Positions 32,071 through 43,845 are shown, counted from the stretch's first letter. The stretch: DNA of 64,000 bases from Pseudopithomyces maydicus (GCA_026873275.1 JANTUC010000005.1:2294001-2358000); one strand, 5' to 3'. The notes: a model not told the origin generated them from the sequence alone. Numbers and translations: made by a program.

Positions 32071-35000
32071 CTAATGGAAATCTAGGATGCCCGGAAAGAA
32101 GTTATCAAGATGTTCCGAAAGATGATTCAACGTACGATCCGTGGTATGGCGTAAGTTTTGGAGTTCTCTCGCCAGTCCGTCCGATCCTTCTTCGACTTGG
32201 AACAGTTGCTCAGTCATATGCTGATTTTCTGAAGTGAGCCTTTCGTCTACATTCGTAATCCGTGAATCGAGAACTTCTCTTATATCCGTCATTCGCGAAT
32301 CAAGGACTTCGTTTATATCCGTCGTTCGTGAATCGAGCGTTTCCTCTATATTCGTCAATCGTGAATCAAGCGTTTCCTCTATATCTGTAATCCGCGAATC
32401 AAGCGTTTCCACTATATCTTTTATTCGCGAATCAATTGCTGAGGCACGGACGGATTGATTGCTTTGGGCTTGGTCTAGCTCACGAAGCTCCTGAGTGATA
32501 TTCGTCACTTGTGAATCGATCCCAGCGACCTGAGCTGATTGACTATTCTGAGTCTGGTCTAACTTACTCAGTTGTTGAGTAAATTTTTCATCCATATTCG
32601 TTACCCGCGATTCGATTCCAGTGGCACGAGCTAATTGACTGCTTTGGGCTTGATTTAGATCAGTGACCTTCCGATCAATATCCGTCAGCTGCGAGTCAAT
32701 TTCAGCGACACGAACCGATTGACTGCTTTGGTCTCGGTTTAGATTATTCAGATTCTGAAAAATACTCGTCATCCCCGAATTGATTTGAGCGACACGAGTC
32801 GATTGACTATTTTGAGCTTGCTTCAAGTCACGAAGCTGTTTGGTAACTCTTTCATCCGTATTCAGCATCCGCCAATCGATTTCTCCGACGCGAGCTGATT
32901 GACTGCTCTGAGCTTTATTCAGGTCACTCAGCCCCCGATTCGTATCCGTCAGCTGCGAATTAATTTCATCGATGCGAACTGATTGACTGTTTTGAGCTTG
33001 GTTCAAGTCACCATGTTGTTTGGTAACTTTTTCATCCATATTCAAAACCCGCCAATCGATTTCTGCGATACGAGATGACTGGCTACTTTGGGCCTGATTC
33101 AGATGACTAAGCTCTTGAGTAACCGCTTCATGTATTTTCGATATTCGCGTGTCGATGGATGCGGCACGAGCGGTGTGAGCTTTATCCAGGTGACTAAGCT
33201 CTTGAGTAAACCCTTCATGGATATTCGTTATCCGTGAATCAATTTCTGTGGTACGAGCGGTTTGGGTTCTTTGAGCTTGCTCCAGGTCATTTATTCGCGA
33301 ATCGATTTCCGTGGTATGAGCTGATTGACTCTGTCGAGCTTGTTCCAGGTCATCAAATTGCTGAGTGACCCTTCCATGTATATTCGTCACACGCAGATCG
33401 ATTGCTGCGACACGAGTACTCTGAAGCTGATCCAAAGAATTGAGCTCCTGAGTAACCCTTCCATTTATGTTCGTCATTCGTGAATCCAGGTCTGTGACAC
33501 GAGCTGATTGATTGATTTGGGCTTGGTCTAATACACCAAGTTTCCGAGTTACTCCGTCATCTAGATTGGTCACTCGTGAATCGATGGCGGCAATACGAGC
33601 TGATTGACTGCTTTGAGCTTCGCCTAGGACACTGAGTCTCTGAGCGGTTTCTTCACCTAGATTGGCCACTCGCGAATCAGTTTCTGCAACCCGGGCTGAT
33701 ATGCCGCTTTGAGCTTCGTCTAGGACCTCAAATCTCTGGGTGGCTCGTTCATCTAGATTTGTTACTCGGGAATCGATAGCTGCAACATGAGCCGATTGGC
33801 TAATTTGGGCTTGGTCTAGATCACTAAGTCTCTGAGCGGTTTGCTCCCCTATATTGGTCACTCGCGAATCGAGTTCTCTAGTGCGAACCGATTGACTGCT
33901 TTGAGCTTCATCTAGGACATCAAGCCTTTGAGCGGTTTCGTTATGTAGAATGCCCACTCGCGAATCGATTTCTGCTAAATGAGCCAACTGACTGCTTTGA
34001 GCTTGATCTAGATCACCGATTTTTTGAGTGAAGTTTTCATCTAGATTAGTCACTCGTAAACTGATAGCTACGACATGAGCGGAGTGGCTACTTTGGGTTT
34101 GGTCCAGGTCGCTAAGCCTTTGAGTGCAGTTTTCGATCTGACCACCCAGTACGCTTGATTGCTCATACATTTCCGATGTGACCTTTTCTTCCAGGCTGGA
34201 AATCCGTGAATCGATTTCTGCAACCTGAGCTGAATGATCGCTTTGAGCTCGATCTAGATCGCTAAGCGTTTGAGCGACCCTTCCATCTAGATCGATTACT
34301 TGTGAACTGACCTCTTTGACACGAGCCAGTGAACTACTTTGAGCTTGATTCAGGTCATCAATTTGCTCCGTGAAGCTTTCGATCCGACCATGCAGTACAC
34401 GTGACTGTTCATGGATTTTCAAGGTGACCCTTTCATCTAAATTGGACACTCGTGAATCGACGGTTGCGATATAGGCTGATTGACTGCTTTGAGATTGATC
34501 CAGATCACCAAGTCTCTGAGTGACGCTCTCGATCTGACCACCTAGTACACGCGACTGTTCTTGCACTTCCGATGTGACCCTTTCATCTACATCTGTCACT
34601 CGTGAATTGATGGTTACAATTTCAGCCGATTGGCTCTTTTGAGCTTGGTCCAGGTCACCAAGCTTCTGAGTGACGCTTTCGAGCCGATCACCCAGCTGAT
34701 GTATCTGGTGCGCATGTTTGGTTATGGCTTGTTGCTGCTGTAATGATCCTTCAATGCTCTCAAGAACAAGACTGACAGACCGATCCTGCTCACGTAACTG
34801 TTCTTGTACAAAGCTTGCCCGAGATTTCTGGTCAATCGCGTGATGAGAGAGTCTGGCAAGCGTATCACAACGGCGTTGTTCTTCTAGCCGTGTAAATTCC
34901 TTTTGGATCCGGCTTCCCATTTGCTCCATGTCTTTCTCATGTTTCGTATTGATATCTGCGAACTCTCTGTCATGCTGGCGCCACTTCTGATCTATTGAAT

Positions 35001-36282
35001 CTTGATGCCGAGCTTTGTACTCCTCGAACTCCTTTCTGAGGTCATGGAATCGTGTCTCTTGTCTTATGAAAGCATCATCGAACTTCTTGTCGTACTGATC
35101 CCTCAGCGTGTTGAAATCCGCTTCATAACTCCGAGATTGGTCGAGCAACTTCTGCTTAAACTGTTCAGTCATGCTGTGCAGCCGATCGTCGAGCGTGCTT
35201 TCTGCATCTATTGAATGAGCTTCCATTTCTGAAAGTCTTTCCATAATATTCGGAAGTTGAGATTCTACTGCCTCGATGGTAGATTTGATCGTGAGGTCTG
35301 ATTGATCACAGCGTGTGCCTAATTTATCAAGTCGCTTTTGTGTTTGATCAGCGGTCTTTTCAATATCAATTTTCATGGTCCTAGACTCATCCTGCAGTTG
35401 GGTTATATGCCGCTCCGTGGCCGTTTGTCTGGTGAAGATTTCCGCAATTCGATTCTGACTGTTGTCCTCGGCGATCCTTTGTCTAAAACGAGTTTGTGAG
35501 ACTTGACTGGCTGTGTCTTTTTGTTGGGCGGAAAGGACGGTAAATTCATCCCGAAGTTCCGTGATCTGGATTGCAATTCGAGCCTCCAGGTTCCCTGCCC
35601 TATTCATGTGGTTGCCATTCGTAGCTGCATTGTCATCGGCCATCTGTTTCATCGTTCTTTTAATATCTTCAAGTTCTGTGGTCACATCCTTAAGTCGGGT
35701 TTCTGTGACTTTCTGTTCCGCAGAAATACTTGCAGCTTGGCGCTCGAAGCCGTTGTTCTTTTCTTCCTGCTTGGCGCTCCGTTGTGCACACAAGTTATAA
35801 AAGAAATAGCATACCAGCGCAAATATCGCACATGCGAGGAGGATTAATAGTAGCCGCGAGCTAAAGTAATCATGGATTTTGGTGGCCCATAGTGAAATCA
35901 AGTCGGAATGCCACTGATTCCCATAGTCTACTGTTTCATTCAATCTGTTTTGTTGAGAACTAAGAGCCATATCACCGAAGAGGTCAATATAGTCGAGATC
36001 GGGTTTTGTTTCCAGGACGTAGAGACTAAATCGGGACTGAACAGGATTACCTGGCATTGTTAGCGGACAAATTCCTTCCCTGAATGTAGCGTACAATGGC
36101 CACCCTGTCATTAGCTTACCTGAACTGGGTGTGCTGTTATTAGCGGATGTCGTATCAGGTCCAAAGCTTATGGAAAGGCGGCTAAAGAACCTGTAGGAAC
36201 ATTCTGCTAAGTTGACCACCACGTTTTGTGTGAGGGGTTCGGCTCCAAAAAAGCGTTTGAAGGCACTTGTCAGAAAGGACAT
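32071..36282 (-). CDS. Large membrane-anchored coiled-coil protein with ~32-residue repeats
   Basis: One uninterrupted frame of 1403 residues from ATG 36282. Residues 1-140 are of unknown fold. One strong membrane span at about 142-164 (LLLILLACAIFALVCYFFYN) is followed by ~340 residues of ordinary heptad coiled coil (KQEEKNN onward). Next come roughly two dozen repeats of about 32 residues around LDQAQSSQSARVAEIDSRV and TNLDERVTQ, then a final heptad region rich in ITDIEETLDSR-type units and a short end. Thirty-two residues fit one 11-residue plus three 7-residue coiled-coil periods. The long frame without stops, kept through repeat divergence, argues that it is translated. I do not recognise a homologue. 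The design resembles a tethered stalk or filament. Side of the membrane unknown. Confidence 0.75.
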   Translation of the reverse strand: MSFLTSAFKRFFGAEPLTQNVVVNLAECSYRFFSRLSISFGPDTTSANNSTPSSGKLMTGWPLYATFREGICPLTMPGNPVQSRFSLYVLETKPDLDYIDLFGDMALSSQQNRLNETVDYGNQWHSDLISLWATKIHDYFSSRLLLILLACAIFALVCYFFYNLCAQRSAKQEEKNNGFERQAASISAEQKVTETRLKDVTTELEDIKRTMKQMADDNAATNGNHMNRAGNLEARIAIQITELRDEFTVLSAQQKDTASQVSQTRFRQRIAEDNSQNRIAEIFTRQTATERHITQLQDESRTMKIDIEKTADQTQKRLDKLGTRCDQSDLTIKSTIEAVESQLPNIMERLSEMEAHSIDAESTLDDRLHSMTEQFKQKLLDQSRSYEADFNTLRDQYDKKFDDAFIRQETRFHDLRKEFEEYKARHQDSIDQKWRQHDREFADINTKHEKDMEQMGSRIQKEFTRLEEQRRCDTLARLSHHAIDQKSRASFVQEQLREQDRSVSLVLESIEGSLQQQQAITKHAHQIHQLGDRLESVTQKLGDLDQAQKSQSAEIVTINSRVTDVDERVTSEVQEQSRVLGGQIESVTQRLGDLDQSQSSQSAYIATVDSRVSNLDERVTLKIHEQSRVLHGRIESFTEQIDDLNQAQSSSLARVKEVSSQVIDLDGRVAQTLSDLDRAQSDHSAQVAEIDSRISSLEEKVTSEMYEQSSVLGGQIENCTQRLSDLDQTQSSHSAHVVAISLRVTNLDENFTQKIGDLDQAQSSQLAHLAEIDSRVGILHNETAQRLDVLDEAQSSQSVRTRELDSRVTNIGEQTAQRLSDLDQAQISQSAHVAAIDSRVTNLDERATQRFEVLDEAQSGISARVAETDSRVANLGEETAQRLSVLGEAQSSQSARIAAIDSRVTNLDDGVTRKLGVLDQAQINQSARVTDLDSRMTNINGRVTQELNSLDQLQSTRVAAIDLRVTNIHGRVTQQFDDLEQARQSQSAHTTEIDSRINDLEQAQRTQTARTTEIDSRITNIHEGFTQELSHLDKAHTARAASIDTRISKIHEAVTQELSHLNQAQSSQSSRIAEIDWRVLNMDEKVTKQHGDLNQAQNSQSVRIDEINSQLTDTNRGLSDLNKAQSSQSARVGEIDWRMLNTDERVTKQLRDLKQAQNSQSTRVAQINSGMTSIFQNLNNLNRDQSSQSVRVAEIDSQLTDIDRKVTDLNQAQSSQLARATGIESRVTNMDEKFTQQLSKLDQTQNSQSAQVAGIDSQVTNITQELRELDQAQSNQSVRASAIDSRIKDIVETLDSRITDIEETLDSRLTNIEETLDSRTTDINEVLDSRMTDIREVLDSRITNVDERLTSENQHMTEQLFQVEEGSDGLARELQNLRHTTDRTLNHLSEHLDNFFPGILDFH
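32440..34700. repeat. 96-bp tandem repeat array inside the coiled-coil gene
   Basis: Phrases such as GACTGCTTTGAGCTT and TCACTCGTGAATCGAT recur at intervals near 96 bp through this stretch, e.g. around 33611 and 33706. Copies are diverged at the base level but keep frame. A few units are shortened. Confidence 0.75.
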
Positions 36283-36535
36283 TGTGCGTAAGCGTCATCT
36301 GAGTGGGGGCGCAGGGGCGGTCGTACACACAGGTGGGTCCGATAAAGGTGATGAGTGTGCAACCCATGGGTAGTGGTCTTTATATAGACCTAGAAGGGGA
36401 GGTCCAGTCCCGCGCACGGATCACTCAAACGGCTTAGGCCCATTGCCCGTGAAAGATTGCACACTTATCGAGTAAAGCACGTGCTTTGGATACATAGTTT
36501 TCAACCCAGGCATCTAACAAACGACGAAGATACCA
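36283..36535. other. Short intergenic region
   Basis: Upstream of the coiled-coil gene and downstream of the hydrolase. No feature seen. Confidence 0.4.
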
Positions 36536-37490
36536 TTATGATAATACAAGTCTCTTAAGACAATCTGCGAGCTTTTTAGGTTGTTCAAGAGCTAGACTGT
36601 GACCACAGCCATCAAAGATCTCGGCTATAACGATATTTTCAGAGACCATTTCCATCTGCTCTTTCACGATAGGTCCAAAGAATCTTGCTAAAGTTAGCCG
36701 GTACACATCTGGTTCCCGCATGAACGTACTCTGGAGCACCCACGGTCATGACCGGACACTTCAATTTCCCGTTTGCAATAATCTGGGCCTCCACGTCCAC
36801 GTTCACCCAATGCGCTCGATACGTCTCAAGGATTCCTCTCAAGCCTCCTGGAGCCTGCGAGCATTTGATCCATTCATCCACTGCTTCAGGTTCAAGACAA
36901 TTTGGATTATAGCATTCTGCCTTCATGAAGTGGGTCCAAAACTCCCGTTCGCGACCTTGTATTAACATCTCGGGCACATGAGGCATCCACAAAAAAGGAA
37001 TATGCCAGTTCCATACGCCTGTCTGGTTGTACTGACCAGAAATATTTTCACGAGTAAAGAACGACTGTTTCGTTAGGCGCTCAGATAAAACCATCTCGCA
37101 AAAGCTTAGATGGGTGACGCGATCCGGGTACAGACCAGCAAGACAGAAACCAAATGTAGCGCCACGATCTTCACTATGCACGGCAAATTTATCGTAACCG
37201 AGTTGGTCCATGAGGGATATCATGTCTTTGGCATTCGTGCCGCCGTCGTAACCGTCCGACGCTGGTGGCTTGTCCGTGGCGCCGAAACCACGAAGATCAG
37301 GAGCCACGATAGTGAAGTGCGGTGTCAGGTATGGTAGAATGCGGTACCAGTAGAAATGAGTTTTAGGAGTACCATGAAGCAAGAGAAGAATAGGACCTGA
37401 GCCAGCAGTGATGTAGTGGAGGCGAATTCCATTCACACGGGCCATACCGTGAGCGAGAGCCTCCTTATTGTGATCGTACGTCTCAGGCAT
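36536..37490 (-). CDS. Alpha/beta hydrolase (haloacetate dehalogenase/epoxide hydrolase-like), frameshifted
   Basis: From ATG 37490 the frame carries HGTPKTHFYW (oxyanion loop HGxP), DLRGFGATDKP and HSEDRGATFGF with the aspartate nucleophile, plus a cap domain with paired tryptophans, as in haloalkanoate dehalogenases and soluble epoxide hydrolases. After CPVMTVGAPE the frame loses similarity, and the final part (FFGPIVKEQMEM, then DGCGHSLALEQP with the catalytic histidine) lies in the next frame. The change occurs near 36705-36730 and needs one surplus base, perhaps in the GGG of GCGGGAACC. About 317 residues in all. Active residues survive on both sides, so this is either a young pseudogene or a sequence error. 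No splice pair of workable size explains it. Confidence 0.75.
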
Positions 37491-37983
37491 AGTGTATGAA
37501 CAATAAAAGTTAGAGCGGAAACAGTGGAAAGGCAGTGTGTCAGAGCACAACGATGAAAAAAAGATGCGGTGGATTTATGTACACACAAACCCACATACAG
37601 CTACCCCGCCCCGCCTCCACTGGTGAACCGAGTATCTGCAGGTAAAGAGAATACACTATCAAAGGCGCTAGGAATTCTAGATGAACCGAAACAACGCCTC
37701 GACTCACAATGTCAATAATCATGTAGGTACCGGAGCGGAAACGGTCCGTGCCAGGTTTTGATGACGTCACTGTTACAGCTACCCAGACCACAGCTCCTCA
37801 GATCAGCCTTAACGTTTCCTTCAGGTTATACATGCTTCCGAGGGAGATATGAGAATGATGTACGAGCGAACCAGTCCTTCAAGCCTCGAAGGGATCAGCT
37901 GGTGGCAGTCCAAGTTGACCCAGGGCTGTGGAGGTGGCAGGGGATACGAGTATCTTCTAAGAGAGAGCATTGTTTAATTTTTT
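37491..37983. other. Intergenic, no gene seen
   Basis: Hydrolase promoter side. The downstream gene ends at 37984 on the same strand. Nothing recognisable. Confidence 0.4.
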
Positions 37984-40010
37984 CTAGAAGCTGTTGGATA
38001 AGCTCTTGTTCTCGCGTAAAGTTACTCTTGTCACACCAAACGTGTGCCGGATATCTTTATCGCCTGCCGCTATCATAAGTCGACCCGAGGGCCCAAAGCC
38101 ATCGCCAGAATGCGAGACCTCTCGGGACTTAAATGCAAAATCCACAAGGGGATACGACGAGAGCTTTGGAAGAGTAGGTCTGGCGATCCATACCCACAGA
38201 AGTACACCCCAGATGAAGATTAATACCAAACCGTGGAGAACAACAAACGCGATGAACATCTCTCTGTCGATGGTGATCCTCATATAGGGTCTCGTAATTC
38301 GAGCCTTTGTGTAAAAGGCGCTTGGAAGACCATCAATCATGTTTTTTACGTCCAGGTCAGGGTTTCCATAGTTGTTCGGTTGATAATACCACAACGGGAA
38401 GGCCAGCATGCTTTGCAACAAGCGCATCAACTCAGAGGAAGAAGATGGATCCTTTAGTTGCTCTTGTCCACTCCAAAAAGGCTCCGCGAAAGAGGAAGGC
38501 GGTGGTGTGGCTGAGGCATTGAAATCCAGGAACCAGGCAAGAGCATCTCGAAAGGCAGGAATATCGATCGGAGAGCTCTTGTCAGCGGGACCGTTCTCAG
38601 TGATACTTGAAATACTGTAATTTAACCGGGAAGCCACCAGATCTACCGTGCGATTGTACACTGACATTGTTGTCGTGATGTTTGGTCGAGACATCGGCCT
38701 TTCGCATTCGCCGTTGTCTGTGCCATTGGTACATACATATACTCCTAATTCAGTTAATTTTGTTTAATCGCCTTGTACAAGGGCTGAAATACCGGCTATG
38801 ACTGATCCAGGCAAAGCTTGGCTCTCAGCAACACACATCTTGATTCCAATCAAGAAACCTGAACGGCCGAAGATATCGCAATCCTCCTTCAGAAAATGTT
38901 CGGTTTCATTCATGGTTCTTTTAAACTGAACTTGAATCGCAGGTACATTCTCAATATTGACAAGTGGATATGTGTCGTAGCCGCTTGGTATCCATGGTGT
39001 CGCCATTATGACTCCTCCAGTCAAAAGATAGGAATCACAAACTGCGCAGTCGATCGATTGGGCGTTCGTCGTATACATAGAGTTCCCAACCAATGAATAG
39101 ATCGAAGAAACAGCCGTGAATGGGACTATTTGGTATGGATACTCGGGTGTCAGATTTTTGAACTGTTCAATGGATCTCGGAATGTACGATCCGTTGAACC
39201 TTCCGACCCCAGCGGTGACATTGTACTCCATTACCGAATCGTATGCTATGACTACCGATGTCTTGACTATGGATCGTTAGTAAGCGGAACAAGACTTCTT
39301 ACACAATGTATATTTACCGAACAGAAGGATCGCAGCGACCCAAATCACCGCCACTAATACAATGCTTGATTGGTTAGCCGAGTTCAATAGCGTGAGCGAA
39401 CAACTTACCGGATCAGGCTCCAAAACCTAGCTGTCCAGTCGGACTTTCTGGATATCATTATACGAAAGACTTCCGTCATAGGAGTGGTTGATGACAGTCC
39501 AAGGAAGACATTGCTGCCAAGCCCATGAACTCGTCCGGCTAAGGCCCACTGCAACAATTCGAGTCCCTTCATCAATGCAATTGTGATCAATGTTGACAGA
39601 AATCCTTGTGTGACTCTTAACACCGCCAGCGCTGATCCCATGTCGACTTTTAGAACTCGATACATAGCCTGCCCTGTCCGAATCGCAGTCGGTGCAGAGA
39701 ATGCCTGCACATACCATAAAATTATTGCAAACGTCATGGTAGAAATTAGTGTCATGAATAACATAAACTTCGTATTCATGAACCCTGAGTTCCGTCGGGG
39801 AGAGCGATGACTGTGTTTACTCGTTGTTGCCGGTTGTTCAAGTTCAATATGCCTGACTGTCTGTTTGTCCACTTGATAAGGTGTCCCTCTAAATACGTCG
39901 GGATGGAGACCTAGATTGTGAATATGACGTATGTTGTGCATGCGTCCTACAGAATCCGAGGCAGAAAGCTCAGTTGAATCGCCCGATTGCTCATACTGAT
40001 GGGAATACAT
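37984..40010 (-). CDS. Fungal multi-span integral membrane protein, unknown
   Basis: Exons 40010-39409, 39364-39318, 39266-38793 and 38744-37984 (introns 44, 51 and 48 nt) give 627 residues. The 47-nt second exon encodes half a membrane span (VLVAVIWVAAILLF). The protein has a ~85-residue cytosolic-type N-terminus, spans near FMLFMTLISTMTFAIILWYV, FLSTLITIALM and the microexon, a long extracellular-type loop with N-glycosylation sequons and paired cysteines (CAVCDSY, CTNGTDNGEC), and a last span FVVLHGLVLIFIWGVLLWVW. This layout is that of a large uncharacterised Pezizomycotina family. All exon phases agree. Neighbouring genes on both sides are also membrane or surface proteins. Confidence 0.75.
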
Positions 40011-41244
40011 TGTTCAATATTGCATAATGCGTTCGATAAATGTAGAAACAGTCCAAATCCAAGATCATCTGAGGCTCCTGGAATCAAACGGAGCAGGGAA
40101 GCTGTGCATTGAGATAGACGCTCTGATAATGTATTCTCCTAAAGCTATTAAATTCTCGTGAATATATTTTGCAAGCAAAAAGGCCGATTTCTAGCCCCCA
40201 GCTAGCCATGATGGTTGTACCCTGCGATAACCCGCCCCCGTTGAATTATGGACCCAAGCCCGATATCTGCATGTCAATATTGTTTGCGCTACATCTAGAA
40301 GAGACCGTGGAGGGAGGTCACACAAGACAATATAATCCAGTCTAGTTAAAAAGTCCGATTGGCTCGCTATATATATCGTAGATTTACCGAACGCCTGCAT
40401 TGCAGCCCATCATGCGCAGTGGCATGTCCTGGGACCTATCACCTCATTTACTGTATAGCACCAGCCCAATCGCTCATTAAATGATTGGGTTCTGTACCAT
40501 GCGCATCGTGCAGCTTGCTCAAGCTACTGAGACGACCAGTTACGAAGGTGGCTGTTTACATGCGTATATGAGTATTTACCCAATCAAATTAAGAAAAGAC
40601 TTAAAAGCCCCAACACCGCCTCATTCCGTACATGAACAGAGTTCAGGTCAGTATTCTACCAAAAATATTTCAACATACTTTCTTCCGGGTAGATATTCTG
40701 ATTTCTGGAACTGTCACCTATTTTTGGGCATAATGACTTTAAGCTACCCGATTATTCGGGTCATTCAAGAAATTATGCTGTTGCACGTAGCTCTCTCAAT
40801 TGGGCGGGGATAAAGCGGCTTTGAAGAAGATAGAATATTCCGATCTCCCCGAAACCCATGTAGAAATAGACATAGCCCCCATTTCCAAAGTCATTGAAAA
40901 GTAGGCAAAGAAACATGGGGAGGAGGTGGGGTAAGTTGCTCAGCCTCGGGGCCACATTTCATCGAGATCGCCTCTGAACGCGTACTTCGGTGCAGCGAGC
41001 AAGAAGGCTATGTACATACAATACACTTCCATCACATACCATGATATGGACTTGCGATAGCAAAAGGCTGGTCTCAGCTATCTAAAAATACTCATCTCCC
41101 CAAATGTGATTTTTGAGAGGAAGATATAATAATGCGGCGAACTGCGTCCTAAAGTCTAGAGAAATACGTAATTGTCTATCGTTCGATTTGGACTTTTCAG
41201 ATTGCCGGCTATCGCGAAACTACAGTCTCTATCAATCAGCAAGC
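40011..41244. other. 1.2 kb divergent gap, no gene seen
   Basis: Separates the membrane protein (minus) from the GPI-type protein (plus). AT-rich, with short frames only. Confidence 0.5.
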
Positions 41245-43845
41245 ATGCTGCACTATTGCTTCTTTTTGTGTTTTATTACTAGTGTCATTCAATGTATGTG
41301 TGCTTATATGTGGCGTCCACTTCTGTCTCCTGCAATCCTGATGCTCATATTATCCTAGGTGCCACCCTCACAGCGTCCAATTTCACTACATCAGGTATGG
41401 TAAAAACTTCCATTCGCTTCTGAATTTAAATCAAGAATATCCTATTAAGAACAAACCGATTCTTATTTCTGACTAAGCCCCTCTATAGCCGTAGCTCCGT
41501 CAATAACGTCAACCAATTGGCAAACCTTGAGATCTGAAAATTTAGAGGTCCTTGCTGCTGGCACTTCGGCAGAATCATGCCGGCCCCAATGCAATGTGAC
41601 GATAGATATTCCTCTCGGCGTCCACACCTGGTGGCCTTATATCAAATTCACAGATACAGTAACCGCTGCGACTGTCGTGGTAATGGTCAATACTGCAAGG
41701 AACACTACTGCTACAAGTACACGGTTCAATGAGCTTCCCAGTGGATATACATTACCACCTCGTAACTCTGCTGGTACTCAAGTACAGACCGTGTATTACA
41801 CCAGGTCAGGAACACAATTGTCAACCGAGATGTGAGTCAATCCAATTCATTTCCAGAAATACTGATTGATTTTCTACTAGAGCATTTCCGTCGCAGTTCT
41901 TCGTATTGCCTGATTCCTATAGCTGGAGAGGAATCTTGCAGACCTCTGGTAGCTGCCAAACCGTTTCAACAGGGTGGAGTGTCGTTCCATTTGATACCTT
42001 TCCTCAAGCCGCCCCTACCTCTACACCGACTTATGATCCGGAAGGAATCGGCTACTTCCCCTTTTTAGCGATACCTTGGGACCGGATCTATCTTCTGATT
42101 GGGCATGGAATAGCTGCATAACTAACCCAGCAGGACCTGTGGAGGCAAGAATGACTGCTCGGTTCATGACCGCTACAGTGACTGAATTCGAGGCAACATC
42201 AACACCTCCAGTGCCAGCAGATACACCAAAGGCTCCGCAGCCGGGCAATACCCTGGAAACCCAACCAACACCTAGTGTTATGCGACCTGAGCAACTTGAA
42301 ACACAAACCGTCGCGGAAGTCAAAACATCAAATGATGCCGCAAATGCTCCAAAAACCCAAACCCAGATGTCATCAGAGCAATCGAAAGTGAAATCTGCAT
42401 CTGAAGTACAGACCGCCTCAAGTGCATCAGATGCTGTACAGACCCCGCAACCGCCAATCCAAGTGGTACCAGAGCAACCCAAAGCAAAATCTTCGTCTGG
42501 GATACAGGCAATCTCAAGTCCGCCAGAGGATGGCGTACATACGCCAAAGTCTCAAGGTCATCCACCTCAGACTCATATGTCTCAGAGCCATGTTTCTCAA
42601 AGTCACGAACCTGTACCTAAACAGTCGGTAGTACGACCTACTTCTGAAGCAGCATCGGATCGGGGTACTCCGAACATTCCTTTGCACACACAGAACGCTC
42701 AAAACCCGACGGAATCTAAAGCCCCAGAAGAACAATCAGAATTATTCGAGGTATCATCAGTCATGAGCTCACAGAAAAGTACCGTACTCAAGCAACAGAC
42801 CCAAATTCCTGTAATACACCAAGATACAGGCACCCAACCAGCAGCTCCTGATGTGATTTCAGCCACGGCAACGCGCGTGGACAGTGCGCTTGCACAACAA
42901 TCCGAGAAACCTGCACTTTTCACGATATCCAGAGTGCTTCCAAAAGACTCTCAAGCACTGTCAGAACTGGATGAGTCAAATCCGCTACAGACCCAGATTG
43001 AAGAGTTTCAACAACAGGAAATGACGGTGAGAACCAGTCAGGCTCGTCCCACTGCAATGCCATCAATTACCATCGGTTCCAGCACAGTCGCTCTTTCATT
43101 TATCCCCGAACAGACAGGCATACGTCTTCCCAATGGCGAAACCTTACTTCCAGCATCATCGACAAAGGTCGACGGAAAGACATATTCTTTCTTACCCTCT
43201 GGGAATGCTATTGTTATCGATCATAATACAGTTCCTATATCTGAGCACTCCGCATTCCCCGCACTCACAATCAGTGGCAGCACTGTTTTTGTTACACCAG
43301 TGACAGTACCTGGAAGCGCCATTATCCTTTCAGGTGATGTCACGATTCATCCAGGCTCCGTGGCCACCATTGACGGCAGTTTCATTTCTCTTGAGCCATC
43401 AGGGTCTGCCATTATCATTGGCGAGAGCACTATCCCCTTACCCGCGAGCCCCACCACTTCCGCAGTCCAAAGAACGAATGGTACGAGTCTTTACCTCGGC
43501 CCAGCAACAACACATAGTATTGGCATGGGGCTTCCAATTGGTATCAACAAAGACCCCCATTCTTTGGCTTCGATAAATAAAACAATAACTTCGTTCAAGC
43601 CCGTGAGAACAGCAAATGCTATGAGCGGGACCACAGCATCAACAATCGGGTTCAAGGTTTCGAATGGCAGTAGTCTTTCAGTCCCATCTGAGACTTCTGA
43701 AAGCCCTGACGGAACTAGCGTGGTGGGTAATTTCGGACCAACCACGCGACCAGATACAACGGGGAATAATGGCTTTCGACTTTATGTCTCTGTTTCTGCG
43801 GTAGTCATATCTTCAGTCCTCTGCATTCTGGTTGTCCTGATATAG
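41245..43845 (+). CDS. Secreted Ser/Thr/Pro-rich GPI-type cell-wall protein; one frameshift
   Basis: Exons 41245-41293, 41359-41394, 41489-41831 and 41881-43845 (introns 65, 94 and 49 nt) encode about 797 residues. Exon 1 is a signal peptide (MLHYCFFLCFITSVIQC). An N-terminal domain with cysteines follows (ESCRPQCNVTI, WRGILQTSGSCQTVSTGW), then ~300 residues rich in Gln, Pro, Ser and Thr. A beta-rich part follows with recurring G-S-A-I motifs (SITIGSSTVAL, VPGSAIILSGDVTI, EPSGSAIIIGESTIPL). The hydrophobic C-terminus after TGNNG is a GPI-attachment type. At T5 (42062-42066) one base is missing between YFPF and SDTLGPDL. Alternatively an intron from about 41970 to 42068 removes this part. Likely wall-attached. 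Precise role unknown. Confidence 0.7.

Noticed and set aside
32440..34700. Regular repeats considered as a CRISPR or satellite array
   Set aside because: Units are diverged, lack constant spacers and stay in one protein frame. This is a coding repeat in a eukaryote.
40481..40813. 110-codon plus-strand ORF
   Set aside because: AT-rich spacer, no domain, no splice or start context that supports a gene.
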